Source: Planctomycetaceae bacterium
GTDB taxonomy: Bacteria > Planctomycetota > UBA1135 > GCA-002686595
Direction: 5' to 3'
Assembly: GCA_013360535.1 (NCBI GenBank)
Contig: JABWBL010000135.1
Location: 1-7,967 of the forward strand
Length of the DNA stretch: 7,967 nucleotides
Program-made: the position numbers and the translations under genes
Shown: positions 1 through 5,382 of the stretch, piece after piece
How the letters are laid out: every line of letters starts with the position of its first letter
How positions within the stretch are numbered: the stretch's first letter is position 1
Notes under the pieces: model-generated
What the model was told of the DNA's origin: nothing
Databases searched by the model: none
Seen by the model: only the letters and a program-made list of their open reading frames with translations

Positions 1-684
1 CCCGCCGATCCAGCCCGGCGCGACGCTCTGGCAGCCCGCCCCGAGCGTGGAGCCCGGCGCCGTCCCGAAGCAGCTGTAGGCCACGTTGACCCAGTCGAGG
101 TCGAGCGTGTTGCCGCTGACGATCGAGTCGCGCACGATCGGGACGCACGGGAAGCCCGCCGGCGTGATGCCGATCTGGAAGCCGGTGACGCTGCAGTTGC
201 GGATCGTCGCGTTGCAGGCGCGCACGCCGAAACCCGTCAGGCTCGGGCCACCGCCGACGACGGCGCAGCGCTCGATCAGCCCGTTGGAGATCGCGACCGC
301 GACGGCGTTCGCTCCCGTGCCGCCGATCACGGTGAAGCCGCGCACCGTGCAGTCCGAAAGGTCGCACTCGACCGCCGTCAGCGACGGCAGGGGCGCGCGC
401 AGCGTCGTCACCGCCGGCCCGTGGGTGGACTCGAGCACGATCTCGGCCCGGAGCAATCCACCGTCATAGGTGCCCGGCCCGACGAGCACCGTGTCCCCGT
501 CTTCGAGCTCCGGGTTGGAGAGCGCGGCCACCACCGTCTGGAACGGGGCCGCGGCGCTCCCGTCACCGCCGGGGGCGGCCGTCGCGGAGACGTGCCAAGT
601 GAACTGGGCCGACGCCGCCGAAGCCAGCAGGCCGAGGGCCAGAACTCGCAAACCCGACACCACGCAGTTCCTGGACACGTTCAT
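1..684 (-). CDS. Secreted right-handed parallel beta-helix protein (3' end outside window)
   Basis: The minus-strand frame from ATG at 684-682 stays open for 228 codons to the left edge, so the C-terminus is missing. Residues 1-26 form a clear signal peptide: Arg5 and Arg13, a hydrophobic core around LALGLLASAA, and an ASA|QF cleavage site. The mature start reads WHVSATAAPGGDGS (30-43), then APFQTVVAAL (46-55) and DGDTVLVGPGTYDGG (62-76). That is the opening layout of DUF1565/pectate-lyase-like beta-helix proteins ('YVSPxGxD..G....PF.T...A......GDTV.V.PGTY'). Short repeated coils follow, such as CTVRGFTVIGG (112-122) and ATIRNCSVTGFQIGI (159-173). No catalytic residues can be assigned. It is probably an extracellular or cell-surface protein that binds or cleaves polysaccharide, or a purely structural one. 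The start is supported by a good Shine-Dalgarno site and by the signal peptide. It is divergent from the fucosidase. Fold and export are well supported; function is unknown. Confidence 0.85.
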   Translation of the reverse strand, partial: MNVSRNCVVSGLRVLALGLLASAASAQFTWHVSATAAPGGDGSAAAPFQTVVAALSNPELEDGDTVLVGPGTYDGGLLRAEIVLESTHGPAVTTLRAPLPSLTAVECDLSDCTVRGFTVIGGTGANAVAVAISNGLIERCAVVGGGPSLTGFGVRACNATIRNCSVTGFQIGITPAGFPCVPIVRDSIVSGNTLDLDWVNVAYSCFGTAPGSTLGAGCQSVAPGWIGG

Positions 685-689
685 CGCAG

Positions 690-695
690 CTCCTT
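690..695 (-). promoter_or_regulatory. Shine-Dalgarno site of the beta-helix gene
   Basis: The minus strand reads AAGGAG followed by five bases (CTGCG) and then the ATG at 684-682. This fixes the start of the beta-helix gene. It is the only convincing Shine-Dalgarno site among the four gene starts that are neither off the window nor coupled by overlap. Confidence 0.75.
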
Positions 696-799
696 CGGGA
701 AGGGATCGAACCCGACGTGCTCCCCATGCCGACGCCGGCCGTTCCCGCGACGGAAAACGGCTTTCTTGGCGAGCGGAATGCGCCGTCCGACGAGCGCGC

Positions 800-811
800 G
801 AGGATAGGTTT
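800..811 (+). promoter_or_regulatory. Possible -10 region / short-leader promoter of the fucosidase gene
   Basis: The stretch GAGGATAGGTTT lies 6 to 17 bases ahead of the ATG at 818. It is preceded by alternating GC and contains two weak -10-like hexamers, GAGGAT and TAGGTT. No Shine-Dalgarno site sits at normal spacing, so a leaderless or very short-leader mRNA is plausible. The same AGGATA core occurs ahead of the dehydrogenase start at 3160. No convincing -35 box is visible. This is a pattern-based inference only. Confidence 0.25.
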
Positions 812-817
812 GGGGCC

Positions 818-2605
818 ATGCTCCCCCTCGCGACGCTGGCGCTGGTCCTCCCCCAACCGATGGTCCCTGCGCAGGCGCAAGCCGCGCCCGTGCTCGCGCA
901 GTGGGAAGCCGATCGCGACGAGCGCATGGCGTGGTGGCGCGAGGCGCGCCTGGGAATGTTCGTGCACTTCGGGCTGTATTCGCCGGCGGGAGGCAAGTGG
1001 GACGGCAAGGTGTACCCGCAGCACTACGCGGAGTGGATCCAGCATTGGGCCGCGGTGCCGTGCGCGGAGTACGCGCGGCAGATGAAGCCGCTGTTCCAGC
1101 CGGAGCCGGGCTTCGCCGAGGCGTGGGCGGAGCTCGCGAGCGACGCGGGCATGCGCTACGCGGTGATGACGTCGAAGCACCACGACGGGTTCACGCTCTT
1201 CAACTCCAAGGAGCCGTACTCGCTCGCCAACGAGGTCGCCGGCGGCACCAACATCTCGCCCGCGGGCCGCGACATCGCGCGAGAATTCGCCGACGCGATG
1301 CGCGCGCGCGGACTGCGGCCGGGCTTCTACTACTCGCTGCTCGACTGGCAGCATCCCGATGCGTACGAGATGGCGCTGCCGGCGTATCCGAAGCCGACGC
1401 ACACGCGCGACCACGCGAAGTACAAGGCCTACATGCGCGGGCACGTCGAGGAGCTGCTCACGAATTACGGGCCGCTCGCGACGATCTGGTTCGACTACTC
1501 GGACACGGAGCGGCAAGGCGAAGCGTGGGGCGCGACGGAGTTGCTCACGCTTCTGCGCACGAAGCAGCCGCGGATCGTCGTCAACAACCGGCTCTACTTC
1601 GGCCTCGAGAACAAGCTCGGCGATTACGGCACGCCCGAGAAGTACGTGCCGCCGACGGGGCTGCCGGGCATGGACTGGGAAGTGAACCACACGCTCAACG
1701 AGAGCTACGGGTTCAGCGCGCACGATGCGAACTGGAAGGACACGGGCAGCGTCGTGCGCCTCCTGTGCGACATCGTCTCGAAGGGCGGCAACCTGCTGCT
1801 CAACATCGGGCCGGACGCGCAGGGGCGCGTGCCGGAGCCGGCGCAGCGCGCGCTGCGGGGGCTCGGTGCGTGGATGCGCACGAACGGTGAGGCGATCCAC
1901 GGCACGCAGGCGAGCCCGTTCGCACGCCTCCCGTGGGGCCGCGCGACGCGCAAGGGTTCAACGCTCTACCTGATGGTGTTCGACTGGCCGGCGGACGGGC
2001 GCTTGCGCGTTCCGGTGAAGGGCAAGCTGAAGTCGTTCCTGACGCTCGAGCAGCCACTCGCGTCGCTCGGCACGCGCGAGGACGAGCTCGGGCTCGAGCT
2101 CTTCTTGCCGAAGCACGCACCGGACGCCGCGTGTTCGGTGCTGAAGCTCACGTTCGACGGCACGTTCGAGGCGCTGCCGTTCGCGGTGACGCCGGCGGCG
2201 GACGGAACGCTCACGCTGCTCCCTTTCGACGCGACGCTCTCTGGCCCGTCGCTGAAGGTCGAGCAGGTCGGCGCGATCGAGGACGTGCGCTACAACCTCG
2301 GCTACTGGATCGACGCGAGCGCCTTCGCGAGCTGGCCGATCGCGGGCCAGCGCGCCGGCACCTACCGCGTCGTCGCCGAGCTCGCGTGCAAGGACGAGTC
2401 CGCGGGTGCGAAGTGCACGCTCGCCTGCGGCGACGCGCGTATCACCTTCGACGTCGCCGGCACGGGCGGCTGGCAGCAATACCGTCAGGTCGAGCTCGGC
2501 ACCCTCACGCTGACCGCCGAGCGCAACGTGCTCGAACTGCGCGCGCTCTCCATGCCCGGCGAGGCCGTGCTCAACCTGCGCTCGCTCACGCTCCTGCCCC
2601 GCTGA
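818..2605 (+). CDS. Exported alpha-L-fucosidase, glycoside hydrolase family 29, with C-terminal beta domain
   Basis: This 595-residue enzyme should release terminal alpha-L-fucose from glycans by the retaining mechanism of GH29, outside the cytoplasm. Residues 1-22 look like a signal peptide (hydrophobic, ending AQAQA|AP), though it lacks the usual positive N-terminus. GH29 motifs run in order: MFVHFGLYS (47-55), SKHHDGF (119-125, fucose-binding His pair), NYGPLATIWFDYS (216-228) with Asp226 as the expected nucleophile, VVNNR (254-258), and GGNLLLNIGPDAQGRVP (323-339). The acid/base residue cannot be assigned, as it is poorly conserved in the family. Residues from about 475 to 595 (GYWIDASAF, then GTGGWQQYRQVELGTLTL) resemble a CBM6/CBM35-type beta-sandwich appended to the usual catalytic plus small beta domain. 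I chose ATG 818 because the signal peptide starts there; extending the frame upstream would run antisense through the divergent beta-helix gene. The gene ends 5 nt from the convergent VOC gene. Confidence 0.93.
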   Translation: MLPLATLALVLPQPMVPAQAQAAPVLAQWEADRDERMAWWREARLGMFVHFGLYSPAGGKWDGKVYPQHYAEWIQHWAAVPCAEYARQMKPLFQPEPGFAEAWAELASDAGMRYAVMTSKHHDGFTLFNSKEPYSLANEVAGGTNISPAGRDIAREFADAMRARGLRPGFYYSLLDWQHPDAYEMALPAYPKPTHTRDHAKYKAYMRGHVEELLTNYGPLATIWFDYSDTERQGEAWGATELLTLLRTKQPRIVVNNRLYFGLENKLGDYGTPEKYVPPTGLPGMDWEVNHTLNESYGFSAHDANWKDTGSVVRLLCDIVSKGGNLLLNIGPDAQGRVPEPAQRALRGLGAWMRTNGEAIHGTQASPFARLPWGRATRKGSTLYLMVFDWPADGRLRVPVKGKLKSFLTLEQPLASLGTREDELGLELFLPKHAPDAACSVLKLTFDGTFEALPFAVTPAADGTLTLLPFDATLSGPSLKVEQVGAIEDVRYNLGYWIDASAFASWPIAGQRAGTYRVVAELACKDESAGAKCTLACGDARITFDVAGTGGWQQYRQVELGTLTLTAERNVLELRALSMPGEAVLNLRSLTLLPR

Positions 2606-2610
2606 GGTCG

Positions 2611-2973
2611 CTAGAGCTCTTGCCCGAACACGATGCGGTGGCCATCGGGCGTCACGATCGCGAACTCGCGCATGCCCCACGGCAGGTCGCGCAACGGAAG
2701 CCAGAACTCGACCCGCTTCGCCGCGAGCTCGGCCTGCAACGCGCGCGCGTCGTCGACGTGCAGGTAGGCGAACCACGAGTGGTCCTGCGCCTGCGAGATC
2801 GGGAGCGAGTCGGGGCAGTGGCCCAGGCGCAGCTTGGCCGCGCCGCGCGAGAGGAAGGACCAGCCGTCGACGCGCAGGTCCTCCGTGAAGCCGAGCTGCT
2901 CCACGTAGAAGCGCACGGAGCGTTCGAGGTCCTGCACGGCGAGCACGAAGGTCGAGGCGAGGAGCGTGGCCAT
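2611..2973 (-). CDS. VOC-superfamily (glyoxalase / bleomycin-resistance fold) protein
   Basis: A 120-residue protein of the usual single-unit VOC length, made of two beta-alpha-beta-beta-beta modules. Module one starts at residues 5-29 (LASTFVLAVQDLERSVRFYVEQLGF), matching the family pattern 'V.DLERS..FY...LGF'. Module two starts at AYLHVDDARALQAEL (69-83) and ends with REFAIVTPDGHRIVFGQ (102-118). His72 and Glu103 sit at metal-ligand-like positions, but the first-strand His typical of glyoxalase I is replaced by Thr8. A metal-dependent glyoxalase or dioxygenase role is therefore doubtful, and a ligand-binding or resistance-type function is equally possible. ATG 2973-2971 is chosen because homology begins there. 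The open frame continues upstream only as antisense through the palindrome and the dehydrogenase gene. No Shine-Dalgarno site is visible. The substrate is unknown. Confidence 0.88.
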   Translation of the reverse strand: MATLLASTFVLAVQDLERSVRFYVEQLGFTEDLRVDGWSFLSRGAAKLRLGHCPDSLPISQAQDHSWFAYLHVDDARALQAELAAKRVEFWLPLRDLPWGMREFAIVTPDGHRIVFGQEL

Positions 2974-2987
2974 TGGATGCGCGATCG

Positions 2988-2993
2988 AGAATA
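2988..2993 (-). promoter_or_regulatory. Possible -10 box for the VOC gene, inside the left palindrome arm
   Basis: On the minus strand this reads TATTCT, ending 14 bases ahead of the VOC ATG, which would give a very short leader and fit the lack of a Shine-Dalgarno site. A TTGCAG lies upstream, but its 20-base spacing is longer than optimal for a -35 box. The mirrored copy on the plus strand is at 3091-3096. Confidence 0.25.
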
Positions 2994-3090
2994 CGGAGCC
3001 AGAGCAATCTTTTCTGCAAGCTGCGGCCCTGGACGACGGCGTTGCCGCCGACGCAGGCCGCAGCTTGCAGAAAAGATTGCTCTGGCTCCG

Positions 3091-3096
3091 TATTCT
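3091..3096 (+). promoter_or_regulatory. Mirrored TATTCT box inside the right palindrome arm
   Basis: This is an exact mirror copy of the VOC-side hexamer, here pointing towards the dehydrogenase operon and lying 63 bases ahead of its ATG. If one copy is a promoter, the other is likely to be too, since all flanking arm sequence is identical. A TTGCAG lies 20 bases upstream, as in the other arm. Speculative. Confidence 0.2.
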
Positions 3097-3138
3097 CGAT
3101 CGCGCACGCGAGCCGCTCCGCACTGCCGCTCCAGCGCG

Positions 3139-3148
3139 TAGGATAATT
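3139..3148 (+). promoter_or_regulatory. Possible -10 region (TAGGATAATT) of the dehydrogenase-epimerase operon
   Basis: TAGGAT and the overlapping GATAAT resemble a -10 box. TAGGAT ends 15 bases before the ATG at 3160, implying a leader of under ten bases. The region just ahead of the ATG (TTGCCCACCAACC) has no Shine-Dalgarno character. The AGGATA core is shared with the fucosidase upstream region, where it also follows alternating GC. No clear -35 box is seen. Confidence 0.3.
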
Positions 3149-3159
3149 GCCCACCAACC

Positions 3160-4347
3160 ATGAGCGAGATCGTCATCATCGGAGGCTGCGGGCACGTCGG
3201 GCTTCCGCTCGGGCTCGCGCTCGCGCGCGCGGGGCACCGCGTGGTCGGGCTCGACATCGACGCCACGAAGGTCGCCGAGACGAACGCGGGGCGCATGCCG
3301 TTCGTCGACAAGGGCGCGGATCAGCTGCTGCCGAAGGTGCTCGCCGACGGCTCGTTCCGTTGCACGACGGACAAGGGTTGCCTCGAGCAGGCCGAGATCG
3401 TCATCACGGTCATCGGCACGCCGCTCGACGAGCACCTGAACCCGCGCTTCGAGGTCTACGACGACCTGATCGCGGCCGACCGCACGTTCCTGCGCAAGGG
3501 GCAGCTGCTCGTGCTGCGCAGCACGGTCTATCCGGGGACGACCGAGCGCATCGCGGCGGCGCTCGTGCGCGAAGGCATCGAGGTCGACGTCGCGTTCTGT
3601 CCGGAGCGCGTGGCGGAAGGCGTGGCGCTCGAGGAGATTTCGACGCTGCCGCAGATCGTGTCGGGCACGAGCGAACGGGCGCGCGCGCGCGCGGCGCAGC
3701 TCTTCCGCACGCTGACCTCCGACGTGATCGAGATGGCGCCGCTCGCCGCCGAACTGACCAAGCTCTTCAACAACACGTGGCGTTACATCCAGTTCGCGAC
3801 GGCGAACCAGTTCTACATGATCGCCAACGAGTACGGACTCGACTTCTACGAGATCCACCGGGCGATGACGGAGAAGTACCCGCGCGCCAAGGCCTTCCCC
3901 AAGGCCGGTTTCGCCGCGGGGCCGTGCCTGTTCAAGGACACGATGCAGATCGCGTCGTTCCACAACAACGCGTTCTTCCTCGGCCACTCGGCGATGCTCG
4001 TGAACGAGGGCCTGCCGAACTACGTCGTGCGGCGCGCGCTGCTGCGCTGGCCGCTGCGCGACATGACCGTCGGCGTCATCGGCATGGCTTTCAAGGGCGA
4101 CAGCGACGACCCGCGCGAGTCGCTCTCCTACAAGCTGAAGAAGATCCTCGAGCGCGAATGCCGCGAGGTGCTCTGCAGCGACCCGTTCGTCGTCGACGAG
4201 CGGTTCGTGCCGTTCGAGGAGGCGGTCGAGCGCTGCGACCTGCTGTTCGTCGGCACGCCCCACACCGAATACCGTTCGGCCGACTTCAAGGGCAAGACGG
4301 TCGTCGACATCTGGAACATCACGAAGGTCGGAATCTCCGTCGTATGA
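3160..4347 (+). CDS. Nucleotide-sugar 6-dehydrogenase (UDP-glucose/UDP-ManNAc dehydrogenase family)
   Basis: This 395-residue cytoplasmic enzyme should carry out the NAD-dependent four-electron oxidation of a UDP-sugar C6 alcohol to a UDP-uronic acid. The N-terminal Rossmann domain has GGCGHVGLPLG (8-18) and acidic LDID (31-34). Further family motifs are VIGTPLDEHLNP (84-95), RSTVYPGTT (120-128), FCPERVAEG (146-154) and ELTKLFNN (198-205, with Lys201). GPCLFKD (254-260) carries the expected catalytic Cys256. The C-terminal UDP-binding domain has GMAFKGDSDDPRESLSYKL (308-326) and WNIT (385-388). The 'DSDD.R.SLS' signature and the length look closer to the WecC/TviB-like branch (UDP-HexNAc dehydrogenases) than to classic UDP-glucose dehydrogenase, but the substrate cannot be fixed by reading. 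Phe258 stands where many members have Pro. The stop overlaps the start of the epimerase gene (ATGA), so the two are co-transcribed and probably translationally coupled. Confidence 0.92.
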   Translation: MSEIVIIGGCGHVGLPLGLALARAGHRVVGLDIDATKVAETNAGRMPFVDKGADQLLPKVLADGSFRCTTDKGCLEQAEIVITVIGTPLDEHLNPRFEVYDDLIAADRTFLRKGQLLVLRSTVYPGTTERIAAALVREGIEVDVAFCPERVAEGVALEEISTLPQIVSGTSERARARAAQLFRTLTSDVIEMAPLAAELTKLFNNTWRYIQFATANQFYMIANEYGLDFYEIHRAMTEKYPRAKAFPKAGFAAGPCLFKDTMQIASFHNNAFFLGHSAMLVNEGLPNYVVRRALLRWPLRDMTVGVIGMAFKGDSDDPRESLSYKLKKILERECREVLCSDPFVVDERFVPFEEAVERCDLLFVGTPHTEYRSADFKGKTVVDIWNITKVGISVV

Positions 4348-5369
4348 AGGTCCTCGTCACCGGCTCCAACGGTTTCATCTGCGGTTACCTCGTCGAGGAG
4401 CTGCTCGCGCAAGGCCACACGGTCGTCGGCCTCGACAACTTCTCGAAGTACGGTCGCGTCACGAAGAGCTACGACCGCCACGAGCGCTTCCTGCTCGTCG
4501 AGGGCGATGCGAAGGACTCCGGCCTGCTCAAGGGCCTGCTCGCCGACTGCGACCACTTCGTCGCGGCGGCGGCGATGATCGGCGGCATCTCGTACTTCCA
4601 CACGTACGCCTACGACCTGATCGCCGAGAACGAGCGCATCGTCGCCGCCGCCTACGACGCCGCGATCTGGGCGCGCAAGGCGACGGGCAAGCTCAAGAAG
4701 GTCACGCTGCTCTCGTCCTCGATGGTGTACGAGAACGCCACGGTGTTCCCCACGCCCGAGGGCGAGCAACTGCGCTGCGCGCCGCCGTTCTCGACTTACG
4801 GCTTCCAGAAGCTCGCCTGCGAGTACTTCGCCAAGGGCGCGAAGGAGCAGTACGGCCTGCCGACGACGATCGTGCGGCCGTTCAACTGCGTCGGCATCGG
4901 CGAGAGCCGCGCGCGTGGCGAGCACGAGGTGATGAGCGGCAACGTCAAGCTCGCGCTGAGCCACGTCGTGCCCGACCTCGTGCAGAAGATCCTGCGTGGG
5001 CAGGACCCGCTGCACATCCTCGGCAACGGCCAGCAGGTGCGCTGCTACACGTACGGCGGTGACGTCGCGCGCGGCATCCGCGTGTGCATGGAGCACCCGG
5101 CCGCGCTGCACGAGGACTTCAACGTCTCTACGCCGCGCGCGACGACGGTGCTCGAGCTCGCCGAGATGATCTGGAAGAAGGTCCACGGGCCCTCAAAGCC
5201 GTTCCGCTACGTCAGCGACCCTGGCTTCGCGCACGACGTCGCGCACCGCGTGCCCAACACCGACAAGGCGAAGCGCCTGCTCGGGTTCGAGGCGAACACT
5301 CCCCTCGAGACCGTGCTCGACGAGGTCATCCCGTGGATCCGCGAGGCGATCGCGGCCGGGACGATCTGA
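4344..5369 (+). CDS. NAD-dependent nucleotide-sugar epimerase/dehydratase (extended SDR)
   Basis: A 341-residue extended short-chain dehydrogenase/reductase. The Rossmann start is VLVTGSNGFICGYL (3-16), where the third glycine of the usual GxxGxxG is Cys13, followed by Gly14. LDNFSKYG (30-37) is the NAD-adenosine acidic site. The catalytic set is visible: LSSSMVYE (123-130) supplies the Ser, and STYGFQK (150-156) supplies Tyr152 and Lys156. Downstream lie IVRPFNCVGIGE (176-187) and LGNGQQVRCYTYGGDVARGI (226-245), as in GalE/WbpP-like sugar-nucleotide enzymes. Placed directly after a UDP-sugar dehydrogenase, it may epimerise the uronic acid product (for example C4 epimerisation) or decarboxylate it. 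The exact reaction is unresolved. The start is fixed by homology and by the ATGA overlap with the upstream stop; there is no strong Shine-Dalgarno site of its own. Confidence 0.9.
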   Translation: MKVLVTGSNGFICGYLVEELLAQGHTVVGLDNFSKYGRVTKSYDRHERFLLVEGDAKDSGLLKGLLADCDHFVAAAAMIGGISYFHTYAYDLIAENERIVAAAYDAAIWARKATGKLKKVTLLSSSMVYENATVFPTPEGEQLRCAPPFSTYGFQKLACEYFAKGAKEQYGLPTTIVRPFNCVGIGESRARGEHEVMSGNVKLALSHVVPDLVQKILRGQDPLHILGNGQQVRCYTYGGDVARGIRVCMEHPAALHEDFNVSTPRATTVLELAEMIWKKVHGPSKPFRYVSDPGFAHDVAHRVPNTDKAKRLLGFEANTPLETVLDEVIPWIREAIAAGTI

Positions 5370-5382
5370 GCCCGAAGCTCAG
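5366..5382. terminator. Small hairpin holding both convergent stop codons; possible weak bidirectional terminator
   Basis: CTGAGC (5366-5371), loop CCGAA, and GCTCAG (5377-5382) form a perfect 6-bp stem between the convergent epimerase and membrane-protein genes. Each arm contains the TGA stop of one gene (5367-5369 plus strand, 5381-5379 minus strand). There is no T-run after either arm, so it is not a classic intrinsic terminator, but no better candidate exists in this 9-nt gap. Confidence 0.35.

Larger units (their letters stand above)
2978..3106. repeat. Perfect 51-bp inverted repeat with 27-nt spacer (long palindromic element)
   Basis: The left arm 2978-3028 is the exact reverse complement of the right arm 3056-3106, with no mismatch over 51 bp. 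Pairing stops abruptly at both ends (A2977/C3107 outside, C3029/A3055 inside). The spacer 3029-3055 contains a possible mini-stem CGGC-GTT-GCCG at 3037-3047. The arms have 29 G+C of 51 and include an AT-richer core (AATCTTTTCTGCAAG) that stands out from the GC-rich surroundings. The element fills most of the gap between the divergent VOC and dehydrogenase genes and touches neither coding region. No target-site duplication is evident at its borders. It could be a MITE/REP-like dispersed repeat, a duplicated divergent control region, or an assembly artefact. If transcribed through, it would form a very stable hairpin. Confidence 0.95.

Noticed and set aside
470..817. Upstream extension of the fucosidase frame by 116 codons
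   Set aside because: It lies mostly antisense to the well-supported beta-helix gene, has no signal or domain character, and the signal peptide begins at ATG 818.
685..817. 133-bp gap between the divergent beta-helix and fucosidase genes searched for operators or repeats
   Set aside because: Apart from the Shine-Dalgarno site and the weak -10-like stretch already listed, I see no convincing inverted repeat or -35/-10 pair.
563..1900. Long minus-strand open frame opposite the fucosidase, and similar long frames opposite other genes
   Set aside because: They are Arg-, Ala- and Val-rich with no recognisable domain. The opposite strands carry clear conserved enzymes, so these are GC-bias shadows.
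2613..2620. Palindrome AGAGCTCT at the fucosidase/VOC junction as a terminator
   Set aside because: It has no loop and no T-run, so it cannot act as an intrinsic terminator. It is short enough to be chance.
2966..3163. 65-codon plus-strand open frame through the palindrome
   Set aside because: It is created by the inverted repeat itself and has no Shine-Dalgarno site. Both strands of the repeat give similar open frames, so no protein is supported.
3679..3693. 15-nt alternating GC tract (possible Z-DNA or unstable repeat)
   Set aside because: It lies inside the dehydrogenase and encodes an Arg-Ala run in a helix. Such tracts are expected at this base composition.
2974..4263. Upstream extension of the VOC frame on the minus strand
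   Set aside because: VOC homology starts at the ATG at 2973. The extension is Arg- and Glu-rich, runs through the palindrome and antisense through the dehydrogenase, as expected of a GC-rich shadow frame.
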